Source: Pantoea sp. alder81
GTDB lineage: Bacteria > Pseudomonadota > Gammaproteobacteria > Enterobacterales > Enterobacteriaceae
Direction of reading: 5' to 3'
DNA: 64,000 nucleotides
Assembly (NCBI RefSeq): GCF_020179835.1
Contig: NZ_JAIUDA010000007.1
Span: 62,001-126,000 of the forward strand
In this document: in pieces, positions 20,719 through 30,052 of the stretch
Layout: the number at the start of each line of letters is the position of its first letter
Numbering within the stretch: the first letter of the stretch is position 1
Made by a program: the position numbers and the translations under genes
The notes under the pieces: generated by a model
Database searches by the model: none
Seen by the model: only the letters and a program-made list of their open reading frames with translations
Told to the model about the DNA's origin: nothing

Positions 20719-22734
20719 TTATTCAGGATGTGACGAGCTGTCAAGCCAGCGTTGATTAAAGACGTTGAGAGGGAGTGCTTCAGCGTATAAGTAGCCCTGT
20801 CCTATAGTAATTCCGCGCGCCAGCAGCCAGTCGCGCTGCTCTTCTGTCTCCACGCCTTCCGCGATCACATCAAGGTGAATGATGTCCGCGATCGCCGCGA
20901 CGATGCGCACCATGGTGTCGTCATCGGGCAGTGCCGCGACAAAGCTGCGGTCCATCTTCAGCTTGTTCACTGGCAGCGCTTTAAACTGATGCAGGTAATT
21001 GAGGTTGGAGTAACCCATGCCAAAATCGTCTAGTGCCACAGCCACACCGGTTTGCTGCAGTGAACGCAGCAGCGTAATCGCTTGTTCGGCATCACCAATC
21101 TGCGCGGTTTCGGTAATCTCCAGCACGAAATTGCCGGGTGCAATACGATGGCGCTCCAGCAGGCCCTGCAGATGAGTCACCATGCTGGCATCGCGTAACT
21201 GCACGGCAGAGATATTGACGCTGAGCGGAATATTAATCCCCTGCTTCTGCCAGGCGGCGAGAATACGGCAGGACTCCTCGAACACCCAACGTCCAATCGC
21301 CGAAATCACACCAATCTCTTCGGCGCTGGCAATAAACTCTTCTGACAATCCATAGCTGCCATCTGGCATGCGCATGCGCAGCAGTGCTTCCGCGCCCGCC
21401 AGCTCGCCGGTTTGCATATTGATTTGCGGCTGCAGGTAAAGCGCAAACTGGCCATCCTGCAAACCCTGCAGGATATCGTGTTCCTGGGTCAGACGTTTTT
21501 GCGCCCGTTCAGTGAGTGCCGGATCGAAGAACAGAATCTGATTTTTACCCTGATGACGCGCCGACATCATCGCTGATGTCGCACGATCGAGCTGCTCGCT
21601 GGCGCTGACGACGCTGTCATCATGCAGTGCCAGGCCAATACTGGCGTTCGGCCGCAGCTGTAACTGATGCAGGTTCACCGGCTGATTGATACGAATCATC
21701 AGGTTACGCGCAAGACGCATGGCGCGGAACGGATTGTGCGCGCGCTTCATCAGCAGCGCGAAGTCGCTCGGCCCGGTTTGTGCCAGTAACGTGTGGTCGT
21801 CAACGGTGCTGCGAATCTTCTCCACCAGCGTCAGCATCAGCGTATCGCGCTGCTCATCACTCAGTACGCCATTGGCTTCCTGCAACGTTTCGATGCGAAT
21901 CACCATCAATCCCCACGGCTGACGGCTGTGGCGATGGCTGGCGTGTTGATCCAATAACGCGAGGAACAGGGCACGGTTGGGCAGGTCGGTAACGGCAAAA
22001 TGGGTGGTCATGCGACTCATTTCATCATGAATCGACTCCAGCACCTGTTGATTGCGATTGTAGCTGCGGATCAGCATGCCAATTTCATCGTCACGATGAT
22101 TAAGCGGCAGGTCGAGCTTGTGCGTCAGAATGGCCTGCGGCGGCAACTCCTGCAAATCCCGCGAAAGATTACGTAAGGGATGGACGATCAGGCGGTTGAT
22201 ACACCAGCTAATCGACACCGAAAGGATCAGCGCCAGCAGCAGATAGGTGGTGATCATGGTTGAGAGCGTGCTCAACAGGAACTGGTAAACCCGCGAAGAG
22301 TCAGCCTGCAGTACCAGATAGGCAATCGGCTTCGGTAAGCCCGTTCGCTCCACTGAATAGAGCGGCAGCGTAATTTGCACCGGCAGTTCAAACAGACGCG
22401 CGACAAAACGTGGCACCGGCTTCTCCGGCGCGAAATCCGCGTGCAGCGCCTGGAACGCGTTCGGCAATACCACATCCGCACGAGACAGAATGCCCGCCGG
22501 TTTCAAAGTATTGAGAATGCGTTCGGCCTGTGGAATATCACCCTTCAGAACCGCTTCTGACAGCGGCTGACGCACCGTGTGCGCGATATTTTCCATCTGC
22601 TGGGCGTAGTCAATCCTGCGCTGCTGCACAAAATGGAATAACTGGATGACGATAAAGATGCTGATGGTCACCATCGCCACGGCGGACACCGTTGCCATCT
22701 GCTTTATCGTTAACGAACGACTGACGCGCAACAA
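20719..22734 (-). CDS. pdeK: Membrane-bound c-di-GMP phosphodiesterase PdeK/HmsP type (HAMP-GGDEF-EAL)
   Basis: This 671-residue inner-membrane protein probably breaks down c-di-GMP near the cellulose machinery. Order of parts: membrane segment at about 13-33, periplasmic sensor, second segment at about 154-177, HAMP-like linker, GGDEF domain, EAL domain. The GGDEF signature is degenerate (GPSDF at 321-325), so cyclase activity is unlikely. The EAL domain is intact: EALLRM (Glu449), VNISAVQLR, EITET, LDDFGMGYSN (Asp569-Asp570) and EGVET (Glu627). It is homologous to E. coli YhjK, which lies just before the bcs genes there too, and to Yersinia HmsP. Confidence 0.92.
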   Translation of the reverse strand: MLRVSRSLTIKQMATVSAVAMVTISIFIVIQLFHFVQQRRIDYAQQMENIAHTVRQPLSEAVLKGDIPQAERILNTLKPAGILSRADVVLPNAFQALHADFAPEKPVPRFVARLFELPVQITLPLYSVERTGLPKPIAYLVLQADSSRVYQFLLSTLSTMITTYLLLALILSVSISWCINRLIVHPLRNLSRDLQELPPQAILTHKLDLPLNHRDDEIGMLIRSYNRNQQVLESIHDEMSRMTTHFAVTDLPNRALFLALLDQHASHRHSRQPWGLMVIRIETLQEANGVLSDEQRDTLMLTLVEKIRSTVDDHTLLAQTGPSDFALLMKRAHNPFRAMRLARNLMIRINQPVNLHQLQLRPNASIGLALHDDSVVSASEQLDRATSAMMSARHQGKNQILFFDPALTERAQKRLTQEHDILQGLQDGQFALYLQPQINMQTGELAGAEALLRMRMPDGSYGLSEEFIASAEEIGVISAIGRWVFEESCRILAAWQKQGINIPLSVNISAVQLRDASMVTHLQGLLERHRIAPGNFVLEITETAQIGDAEQAITLLRSLQQTGVAVALDDFGMGYSNLNYLHQFKALPVNKLKMDRSFVAALPDDDTMVRIVAAIADIIHLDVIAEGVETEEQRDWLLARGITIGQGYLYAEALPLNVFNQRWLDSSSHPE

Positions 22735-22897
22735 AAACTCTCCAGGCGGCTAAAGCCGTGTATTTAGATGAAATGCGCTGCGAGTATATCGCAGGTCAGT
22801 GTTTTTTTGCGCCGGGATAAAGTCGAAAAATGGCAGGATGGGCGAGATAAAGCGGTGATTAGGAATTGCACACCCCATCACAACGAGGTTGAGGTCA

Positions 22898-22925
22898 AAA
22901 CGGTCGACATCTCAGCCGACCGTTT
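22898..22925 (-). terminator. Terminator of the bcsEFG operon
   Basis: A 9-bp stem (AAACGGTCG / CGACCGTTT) followed on the minus strand by TTTTG lies 11 bases after the bcsG stop. Confidence 0.75.
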
Positions 22926-22935
22926 CAATTGATAA

Positions 22936-24576
22936 TTACTGCGGATAAGGCACCCAGTCGCCGCCGTTCAGACGGATCCAGGGTTTACCCTGGTACATCA
23001 TCACCACGGCGTTATCGTTTTCCGACACCACTGGTGTTTGCGGCAGGTTATCCGTCAGCACCGACATATTGACGTTCGGCGCGTTAAACACCTGACCATC
23101 CACCACACGGGAAATGATTTCGGAAATCGCCAGCAGGCTGGTTGGCGTATCAATGCTCAACGGTTGTCCCTGATGCGGCGCTTTCATGCCAACAAACTTA
23201 ATGCCGACCGGCACATGCGTAATGCTCGGGCTGGGAATATCACGCAAACCTGACATTTGCATTTTATCGCCCTGCAGCGCCGCACCGTGCTCCGGCACCA
23301 CCAGCACCATCACGCGGCGACCTGATTTCTCCAGATTGGTCAGGAACGTATCCAGTTGATCAAACAGTACTTTAGCGCGCGGCTGCCAGTCAGCGGTGCG
23401 CGTGCTGCCGAGCTCGCGCGTACCGTCATGCAGTGGAATCAGGTTATAGAAGGTGGCACTGCGCGCATCACTGCTTTTGGTGCGATCGTCGAGCCAGCGC
23501 AGCATTAGTTGCCCATCATTGAACACCGGCGAACCATCAAATGAGGTCAATTCCGGTGCAATACCCGCTTGTGACATCAGCGGCGCCTGCAGATTGCCCT
23601 CTTCACGCAACTCTTTGAGATAATTACCAAACACGCCGGTATGATCCATCATCAGTTCCTGCTTAAAGCCCAGCTTCGCCAGGTTATCAAACAGGTAGCA
23701 ACGCTGATCGGTGGCTTTATACAGATTGGTATGCGAAGTCTGACCACAGCTGGCGCGCAGCAAACGAATCCCAGCGGGTCCGCTGTAACCGGTAGCAGAG
23801 TTGTAATTGTTCAGCAGGATATCGAAGTGCTTCCACAATGGATGGTCGCGCAACTGTGCCACATCCAAATCGGACCAGGAGAGTGAACAGATGTTGATCA
23901 CCAGGATATCAAAAGGCTGCGAGTCCGCGGGCAGCGCATCAGGGAAGTGAGTAGCACGCTGACGCTCGCTGTCGTAGAAACGATTGAGCCACGACGTCAG
24001 ATTGGCGCTGGTGGGTGGCGCCGACTGATCAAGGCCGTTGGGCACTTTTGAGGTGGCCGGTTTGTCATTGAGGGACACTTCCGGGGTCGCCGCTTTGGTC
24101 GGCAACAGATTCATTGAGGGACCGGCAATGGTCAGCACGTTAAGCCAGATCAGCATCAGCGAGACCAGCACCGTGACGCGGATCCACTGCGCCACAAACA
24201 TATAGATCACCAGCAGCACGAAGCCTGCGCCAATCATCTCCCAGTTAATAAAACGTTCCAGCAAATCGAGCAGATAGGCAGAGGAGAAGCCAGCAACCTG
24301 GCTGCCCTGACTCATGATCGATTCCAGTCCCGGCAGCCAGGTGTCATGCCAGAACAGTGCAAAGCCAATCGGCAGCGACACCCAGTGGCGCACACGGTGT
24401 AAACGGCGTGACGGCAGCGGGAACAACAACCAGGCCAGAAACACCAGATTGCTCAAGGCGTGGAAATTGAGATAGCCATACCACAACAGACCAAATTTGA
24501 TCAGGAAGTAGAAGTTCCAGCCGCCGAGGCCGCGCCACCACGAACCGTGCAGCGTCGAAGGTTTGTTATCACTCAT
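22936..24576 (-). CDS. bcsG: Cellulose phosphoethanolamine transferase BcsG
   Basis: BcsG moves phosphoethanolamine from phosphatidylethanolamine onto cellulose in the periplasm, giving the modified polymer known from E. coli and Salmonella. The 546-residue protein has about four N-terminal membrane segments (to about residue 155), a linker, and an alkaline phosphatase-fold domain. The zinc and active-site residues are kept: Cys230 (NICSLSW), Ser265 (TGYSGPAG) as nucleophile, and Glu429-His430 (VVPEHGAAL). These keep the spacing of E. coli Cys243, Ser278, Glu442 and His443, shifted by 13. Its ATG overlaps the bcsF stop by one base. Confidence 0.95.
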   Translation of the reverse strand: MSDNKPSTLHGSWWRGLGGWNFYFLIKFGLLWYGYLNFHALSNLVFLAWLLFPLPSRRLHRVRHWVSLPIGFALFWHDTWLPGLESIMSQGSQVAGFSSAYLLDLLERFINWEMIGAGFVLLVIYMFVAQWIRVTVLVSLMLIWLNVLTIAGPSMNLLPTKAATPEVSLNDKPATSKVPNGLDQSAPPTSANLTSWLNRFYDSERQRATHFPDALPADSQPFDILVINICSLSWSDLDVAQLRDHPLWKHFDILLNNYNSATGYSGPAGIRLLRASCGQTSHTNLYKATDQRCYLFDNLAKLGFKQELMMDHTGVFGNYLKELREEGNLQAPLMSQAGIAPELTSFDGSPVFNDGQLMLRWLDDRTKSSDARSATFYNLIPLHDGTRELGSTRTADWQPRAKVLFDQLDTFLTNLEKSGRRVMVLVVPEHGAALQGDKMQMSGLRDIPSPSITHVPVGIKFVGMKAPHQGQPLSIDTPTSLLAISEIISRVVDGQVFNAPNVNMSVLTDNLPQTPVVSENDNAVVMMYQGKPWIRLNGGDWVPYPQ

Positions 24577-24764
24577 TACGGTTTGGTATCCGTTTTATTC
24601 GGTTTGCGTTGCCACTGCCCTTCCGACTTCAGTGCGCGTAACGGCAGCAGACGCATCAGCAAGCTGGTGCTACTGCGCGGTAACCAGCGCACAAACAACG
24701 ATTTCAGGAACAGTAAAATTAATAACAGCAGGATCGCCACCTGCACCCAATCCATCAGCGTCAT
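24576..24764 (-). CDS. bcsF: Cellulose synthesis membrane protein BcsF
   Basis: This 62-residue protein has one N-terminal membrane segment (VQVAILLLLILLFLKSLFV, residues 7-25) and a basic cytoplasmic tail. In E. coli the similarly sized BcsF links the membrane synthase with cytoplasmic BcsE. Sequence similarity is low, as usual for so short a protein, and the call rests mainly on size, topology and its place between bcsE and bcsG. It shares one base with each neighbour, so the three genes are tightly coupled. Confidence 0.9.
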   Translation of the reverse strand: MTLMDWVQVAILLLLILLFLKSLFVRWLPRSSTSLLMRLLPLRALKSEGQWQRKPNKTDTKP

Positions 24765-26311
24765 CAGTGGCGATCTCCATCGAGGTTGAGAACAATCGGT
24801 TGCGGGATTTGTGCCCCGCGCGCAGCGGAAGAGGTTGCACTGGGGGCCTGCGGCACCTCCAGCGGTGCCATTGGCGCCTCACGCTGCGCTAATGGCGTCA
24901 GCTGACGGATTTTATGCACTTCCGACAAGATCTGGTTGTCCTCGAACCACACCACGCGATTGCTGAACAACTCATCATGCGGCAGCGAGAAAATCGATTT
25001 CAACGCGATATCCAAATCGTTGAAGCGGCAGGACGACAGAAACAGATAGATGCGATCGTTTATCAGCGTCACCAAATCGCCAAAACGGCGCGGTTTACAC
25101 AGCGTCAGAATCTGCTCGGGTTTCAACTGTGGCACCGGACGCAATGCCACCATCAACCCTTTATCATTCTCCGGCAGCAGCGTATTGCTCATCAGCTGCT
25201 GCACGGCAGCACAGAAGTTTTCCAGTGGCAGATAGCCTTTCTGTTGCAATGGCTGTAAGGCCTGCATCAGCGCTGTAAGGTTGGCAGGGACATGGCGGGT
25301 AAACTGCTGACCCTGAATCCCTTCCAGCGTGGTCAAAAAGCGCGACAGCGTCTGCGCGCCGGGCACGATGGCATTCACCCCACAGGCCAACAACAGTCGC
25401 TCATCGCTATACCTAAGACTGGTACTGATTTCGCGTACCACAATCTTTAAAGCGTTACCGCGAGAGCGACGCAAACTGTGGACCATTTTTGCCAGGGCAT
25501 TTATATCCTGGTTATGGGCCAGGTTAAAAATCACCGTTGCCGCGTTAGCCTGCTGGGCGCGTGAGAATACCCCTTCGTTGTCGCTAAACAGTTGCCACTG
25601 GCTTGAGAGCGGTGGAGCACCTTCTAGCACACCCTCCTGAGCGAGAAATTGATTTTCATCATTCAGGCTCAGCGGAATATTCTGCTCCGCTTCATTGTCC
25701 GCCATAAATTCATTATCAACACAGCGCAAGCGAATAGCGCGGTCGGCTAACAATTTGTCAGCGGAGTACCACCAGTTAATTCGATATTGCCAGCTATCTT
25801 GTTGAAATTCTAAATGTGCGACACCATCAAGTTGGCGAAAATAACGCTGGAGATGATTGCGCAGATGAATAATCGATGCACCTGAGGTAATCAGCAATAG
25901 TGTGATTTGTTTTTTGATTAACAAACGTCGCATGCTTTTAACCCAATGATTCAGCTCATCCTCGGATAATTTACTCCACAGCGCGGCGTTACTGTAAAAC
26001 AGCACTAAGCCACTACGGCTATTCAGCACGCGGGCGAAATCACTCTCCAGATGCTGCAAACTGGCTTTATTGGCAGGCAACGAAAATAGCGGGATACGCG
26101 CCGGTCCGTTCAGCGGATCGGGCGTCAATAGCGCCTGGGGTTTCTCATCAGCACTGATTAATGTTGCCGCATCCTGGTGGCTAACCACCTGACGCAGCAG
26201 TAATCGGGCATCTTCCTGACGCTGGCTGGTGATCCAATAAAACCCTGGATTTTGCAGGGTAATTAATTCCTGCTGAACCTGATGTAGGCCAAGTGCATAG
26301 CGATTTTTCAT
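24764..26311 (-). CDS. bcsE: c-di-GMP-binding cellulose synthesis regulator BcsE
   Basis: BcsE is a cytoplasmic c-di-GMP sensor that joins the E. coli-type cellulose secretion complex and raises output. The product is 515 residues (523 in E. coli). The C-terminal GIL domain keeps the c-di-GMP-binding RxGD signature as RFGD at residues 409-412 (LCKPRRFGDLVTL), after a degenerate receiver-like domain in the middle (HSLRRSRGNALKIVVRE). The first gene of bcsEFG, it is divergent from bcsR over 194 AT-rich bases (26312-26505), which should hold the promoters of both operons. I saw no firm regulator site in that gap. Confidence 0.93.
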   Translation of the reverse strand: MKNRYALGLHQVQQELITLQNPGFYWITSQRQEDARLLLRQVVSHQDAATLISADEKPQALLTPDPLNGPARIPLFSLPANKASLQHLESDFARVLNSRSGLVLFYSNAALWSKLSEDELNHWVKSMRRLLIKKQITLLLITSGASIIHLRNHLQRYFRQLDGVAHLEFQQDSWQYRINWWYSADKLLADRAIRLRCVDNEFMADNEAEQNIPLSLNDENQFLAQEGVLEGAPPLSSQWQLFSDNEGVFSRAQQANAATVIFNLAHNQDINALAKMVHSLRRSRGNALKIVVREISTSLRYSDERLLLACGVNAIVPGAQTLSRFLTTLEGIQGQQFTRHVPANLTALMQALQPLQQKGYLPLENFCAAVQQLMSNTLLPENDKGLMVALRPVPQLKPEQILTLCKPRRFGDLVTLINDRIYLFLSSCRFNDLDIALKSIFSLPHDELFSNRVVWFEDNQILSEVHKIRQLTPLAQREAPMAPLEVPQAPSATSSAARGAQIPQPIVLNLDGDRH

Positions 26312-26505
26312 ATTTGTTTCGCGATCAGAACAATCCAGGCTAGTTTAATATAGACGGCGACGATTGGAACTGCTGAAATAAATAAAACCTGCGCTATCTC
26401 AAATCATATCGATTTTTGCATGGTGCCCGCTTTTCTTCGGGTTTAGACTTTACAAAAAATATAACCACAATTCATCCGTTGCTGTTTTTTTGGTGGCAAA
26501 AAGTA

Positions 26506-26700
26506 ATGAAAACAGAGAATGCCTTTTCACTGATCGCTTCCACCAGAGAAGATCAGGATGACATTAATGCGCTGAGTGAAGCCTTTTCCCTGAAGGCATT
26601 TCACTACATTGATATTGCTCGCGAAGAGCGCCTGAACAACTTGCTGGCACGCTGGCCGTTGCTGCAAGAATTAGCCGCCGATCAGGAGCCGCAACGCTAA
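26506..26700 (+). CDS. bcsR: Cellulose synthesis regulatory subunit BcsR
   Basis: BcsR is a short cytoplasmic protein that, with BcsQ, forms an ATP-dependent complex needed to assemble the E. coli-type synthase. The 64-residue product keeps the family core: DINALSEAFSLKAFHYIDIAREERLNNLLARWPLLQEL, where E. coli has ALKQAFSLPDIDYADISQREQL and RWPLL. I chose the ATG at 26506 over one at 26416; it gives the usual length (62 in E. coli), although its ribosome site (GGTGG) is weak. Its stop overlaps the bcsQ start as TAATG. Confidence 0.93.
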   Translation: MKTENAFSLIASTREDQDDINALSEAFSLKAFHYIDIAREERLNNLLARWPLLQELAADQEPQR

Positions 26701-27431
26701 TGCCGATCATTGCCCTACAAGGTCTGCGCGGCGGCTGCGGCGCGACATCGCTCAGTGCAGCGCTCGGCTGGGCGCTCAATGCGCTGCAGGAATCGGTGCT
26801 GGTTATTGATTTCTCGTCCTCGAATCAACTGGCTGCGCACTTCAATCTGGCGCTCGCTAATCAGAACGGCTGGGTGCCGTCGCTGCTGGATCAGCAGCCG
26901 TGGCAACAGAGTGCCCAGCGCTATCAGAACGGACTCGATTTTCTCCCGTTTGGCGTGCTCAGCCATCAGCAGACGTTGAGTTTTCATCATGCCGACGCGC
27001 ATTTCGCCGCGCCGTTGCTGAACGCATTACCGGCCCTGAAATCACAGTACGATTGGCTGATCCTCGACCTTCCGGCGGATCTGCTGCCGTGGCAACGATC
27101 CTTCGCCCAGGCCGCCGATCGTCTGCTCCAAGTCCTTTCGCTGGATGCCAACTGCCAGCTGCGCTTGCATCATCCGCGTTTTTTGCCGCATACGCTGTTT
27201 CTGATCAATCAATTTAATGCCAACAGCCAGCTGCAACAGGATCTGCATCAGCTGTGGCTGCGTACGCTGAAGAATCTGATTCCGCAGGTGATTCACCGCG
27301 ACGAAGCGCTGGCGGAAGCGTTGATGATGAAACAACCGGTCGGCGAGTATCGCCCTCATGCACTGGCGAGCGAAGAGATCAACACGCTGGCAAACTGGCT
27401 GTTATTGAATGTTGCAGGAGAGACAGCGTGA
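26700..27431 (+). CDS. bcsQ: Cellulose synthesis ATPase-like protein BcsQ (E. coli type, altered P-loop)
   Basis: BcsQ is a MinD/ParA-family protein required for cellulose secretion in E. coli, where it pairs with BcsR. The 243-residue product matches E. coli BcsQ over its length (250). The P-loop reads RGGCGATS at residues 10-17: the usual signature and P-loop lysines (KGGxGKT) are Arg and Ala here. E. coli BcsQ also departs from the rule (RGGVGTTT), so nucleotide binding through the BcsR partner may still occur. Later motifs are kept: ILDLPAD, HRDEALAEAL and KQPVGEYRPHALASEEI. It is coupled to bcsR upstream and overlaps the bcsA start by four bases. Confidence 0.92.
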   Translation: MPIIALQGLRGGCGATSLSAALGWALNALQESVLVIDFSSSNQLAAHFNLALANQNGWVPSLLDQQPWQQSAQRYQNGLDFLPFGVLSHQQTLSFHHADAHFAAPLLNALPALKSQYDWLILDLPADLLPWQRSFAQAADRLLQVLSLDANCQLRLHHPRFLPHTLFLINQFNANSQLQQDLHQLWLRTLKNLIPQVIHRDEALAEALMMKQPVGEYRPHALASEEINTLANWLLLNVAGETA

Positions 27432-30043
27432 ATCCGTTGCGCTGGCTGCTGGTGCCGCAGGCCTGGCAGGCGCTGCAAAGCCGCGCGCGCGTGGCTCGCC
27501 AGCACGGCACGGGCCGCTTAACCGTGATGTTGCACCTGCTGTGGTGCGTGCTGGCCTGGTCGCTGCTGCGGCTGGAAACCCCTGGCTGGCAGCGCCTGTT
27601 GCAACAACGCCAGCGTTACTATCCACAAATTTCACCGCTGCGCCCGCGCCCGTTAGACGTGCTGCGTTACGCGATGCAGAGCCTCTGGTTGATGCTGGTT
27701 TTACCACTCGATAACAGCGCACGCAGCGAACGTAAACGCTTCAATGCTTTTGGGCCGCTGTTCCGCTGGCGTCAGCAACTCTATCAGTGGCTTGACCATG
27801 TGCCCGCACGCCTGGCGAAGACCGGACTTCATCTGCGGACCGAGCAGCTATTACAAAAGCTGCCTGGCCGCGTGCGGCATCTGCTGTTTATTGTTGCCGC
27901 GATTGTCGCCAGCCTGCTGGCGCTGCTGTGTATTTCGCAGCCGTTTGGTATCACCACACAATTCGTCTTTGTGCTGCTGTTATGGAGTCTGGCGATGATG
28001 GTGCGCCGCGTGCCGGGTCGTCTCTCGACCATCATGCTGATTGTGCTGTCGCTCACCATCTCCTGCCGCTACTTGTGGTGGCGCTACACTGAAACCCTGA
28101 ACTGGGATGATCCGCTGAGCCTGACGTTTGGTCTGCTGCTGATTGGTGCTGAAACCTATTCCTGGACAGTGCTGGTGCTGGGTTACTTCCAGACGCTGTG
28201 GCCACTGAATCGCCAGCCCGTTTCAATGCCGCCGGAAATCACTTCCTGGCCGAGCGTCGATATCCTGGTGCCGACCTACAACGAGCCGTTAAGCGTGGTG
28301 AAACCGACGATTTACGCTGCGATGGGCATCGACTGGCCGCAAGACAAGCTCAACATCTATCTTCTGGATGACGGTACACGCGAAGAGTTTCGCGAGTTTG
28401 CTGCCAGCGTGGGTATCCATTATGTGGTGCGCCCCACCCACGAACACGCCAAAGCGGGCAACATCAATCATGCGTTGAAAGTGGCGTGTCGCAGTGATTA
28501 CGTGGCGATTTTTGACTGCGACCACGTGCCGACCCGCTCCTTCCTGCAGCTGACCATGGGCTGGTTCCTGAAAGATCACCGCCTGGCGATGCTGCAAACG
28601 CCGCATCACTTCTTCTCGCCCGATCCGTTCGAGCGTAACCTCGGCCGCTTCCGCCAGACGCCGAATGAAGGCTCGTTGTTCTACGGCCTGGTGCAGGACG
28701 GTAACGACACCTGGGATGCGGCATTTTTCTGCGGTTCCTGTGCCGTACTGCGCCGCACCGCGCTAGATGAGATTGGCGGCATTGCGGTGGAAACCGTCAC
28801 CGAAGATGCGCACACCTCGCTGCGTCTGCATCGTCAGGGTTACACCTCCGCCTACATTCGTATTCCGCAGGCGGCCGGCCTCGCCACCGAAAGTTTGTCA
28901 GCGCACATTGGCCAGCGTATTCGCTGGGCGCGTGGCATGGTGCAGATTTTCCGCCTCGACAATCCGCTGATGGGCAAGGGCTTAAAGCTGGTGCAACGCC
29001 TGTGCTATGCCAACGCCATGCTGCACTTCCTCGCCGGCATTCCGCGCCTGATCTTCCTGCTGGCACCGCTGGCGTTTCTGCTGTGCCACGCCTACATCAT
29101 CTATGCGCCCGCGCTGGCGATTGCGATCTACGTGCTACCGCACATGGTGCACACCAGCCTGACCAACTCGCGCATCCAGGGACGCTGGCGTCACTCGTTC
29201 TGGAGCGAAGTGTATGAAACGGTGCTGGCGTGGTATATCGCTCGACCGACGACGGTCGCGCTGTTCAACCCGCACAAGGGCAAGTTCAACGTGACGGCTA
29301 AAGGTGGACTGGTCGAGGAACGTCATCTCGATTGGGTGATCACCAAGCCTTACATGATGCTGGTGTTGCTGAATATAGCGGGTATCGGCATGGCGTTCTG
29401 GCGCATGGCGTATGGCCCGGCCAACGAAATGCTCACCATCTGGGTCAGCCTGGTGTGGGTGGTGTACAACATGATTATTCTCGGCGGTGCCGTGGCGGTT
29501 TCGGTAGAAGCGCGCCAGATTCGTGAAGCGCACCGCGTCGAGATCGCCATGCCTGCTGCCATCGCGCGTGAAGATGGCCACATGGTGCCGTGCACCCTGC
29601 GCGACTACTCCGATGGCGGTGTCGGAGTCGAACTGCGTGAAGCGGATGCGCTAAAAGAAGATGAACCCGTGTGGCTGCTGCTGCGCCGTGGCCAGCAGGA
29701 GTTCAGCTTCCCGTGCCAGGTACAACGCGTATTCGGCCGACGCGCCGGTATTCGCCTGCATCAGCTCACCACCCGCCAGCATATTGAATTTATCCAGTGC
29801 ACCTTTGCGCGCGCCGATACCTGGGCGCTGTGGCAGGACGGCTTCCCGGAAGATAAACCGGTGCAGAGTCTGGCCGATATTATGGTGCTGGGCTTCAAAG
29901 GTTATCTGCGTCTGGCGGAGTATGGCCCTGCCCCACTGCGCCGTATTTTCCGTGTACTGACTTCCCTGGTGAGCTGGCTGGCGACACTGCTGCCACAGGG
30001 CATTGGCCGCGCTCCGGCGGCAATCAAAACCGATTTTTCATAA
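27428..30043 (+). CDS. bcsA: Cellulose synthase catalytic subunit BcsA, E. coli type (first copy)
   Basis: BcsA polymerises UDP-glucose to beta-1,4-glucan and threads it through the inner membrane. The 871-residue product (872 in E. coli) has an N-terminal cytoplasmic and membrane extension of about 150 residues typical of this type, then membrane segments around a family 2 glycosyltransferase core. The catalytic motifs are DDG (314-316), DCD (363-365), TED (458-460) and QRIRW (496-500). The C-terminal PilZ domain has its c-di-GMP residues R699-x3-R703 and DYSDGG (726-731). The start is the GTG at 27428 with AGGAG upstream, overlapping bcsQ as GTGA. A longer open frame from 27254 overlaps bcsQ and was not used. 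Confidence 0.96.
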   Translation: MNPLRWLLVPQAWQALQSRARVARQHGTGRLTVMLHLLWCVLAWSLLRLETPGWQRLLQQRQRYYPQISPLRPRPLDVLRYAMQSLWLMLVLPLDNSARSERKRFNAFGPLFRWRQQLYQWLDHVPARLAKTGLHLRTEQLLQKLPGRVRHLLFIVAAIVASLLALLCISQPFGITTQFVFVLLLWSLAMMVRRVPGRLSTIMLIVLSLTISCRYLWWRYTETLNWDDPLSLTFGLLLIGAETYSWTVLVLGYFQTLWPLNRQPVSMPPEITSWPSVDILVPTYNEPLSVVKPTIYAAMGIDWPQDKLNIYLLDDGTREEFREFAASVGIHYVVRPTHEHAKAGNINHALKVACRSDYVAIFDCDHVPTRSFLQLTMGWFLKDHRLAMLQTPHHFFSPDPFERNLGRFRQTPNEGSLFYGLVQDGNDTWDAAFFCGSCAVLRRTALDEIGGIAVETVTEDAHTSLRLHRQGYTSAYIRIPQAAGLATESLSAHIGQRIRWARGMVQIFRLDNPLMGKGLKLVQRLCYANAMLHFLAGIPRLIFLLAPLAFLLCHAYIIYAPALAIAIYVLPHMVHTSLTNSRIQGRWRHSFWSEVYETVLAWYIARPTTVALFNPHKGKFNVTAKGGLVEERHLDWVITKPYMMLVLLNIAGIGMAFWRMAYGPANEMLTIWVSLVWVVYNMIILGGAVAVSVEARQIREAHRVEIAMPAAIAREDGHMVPCTLRDYSDGGVGVELREADALKEDEPVWLLLRRGQQEFSFPCQVQRVFGRRAGIRLHQLTTRQHIEFIQCTFARADTWALWQDGFPEDKPVQSLADIMVLGFKGYLRLAEYGPAPLRRIFRVLTSLVSWLATLLPQGIGRAPAAIKTDFS

Positions 30044-30052
30044 GTTGATGAT

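Noticed and set aside
27254..27427. A longer open frame that would extend the first bcsA upstream
   Set aside because: It lies wholly inside bcsQ in another frame. The GTG at 27428 has a good ribosome site and gives the E. coli length.
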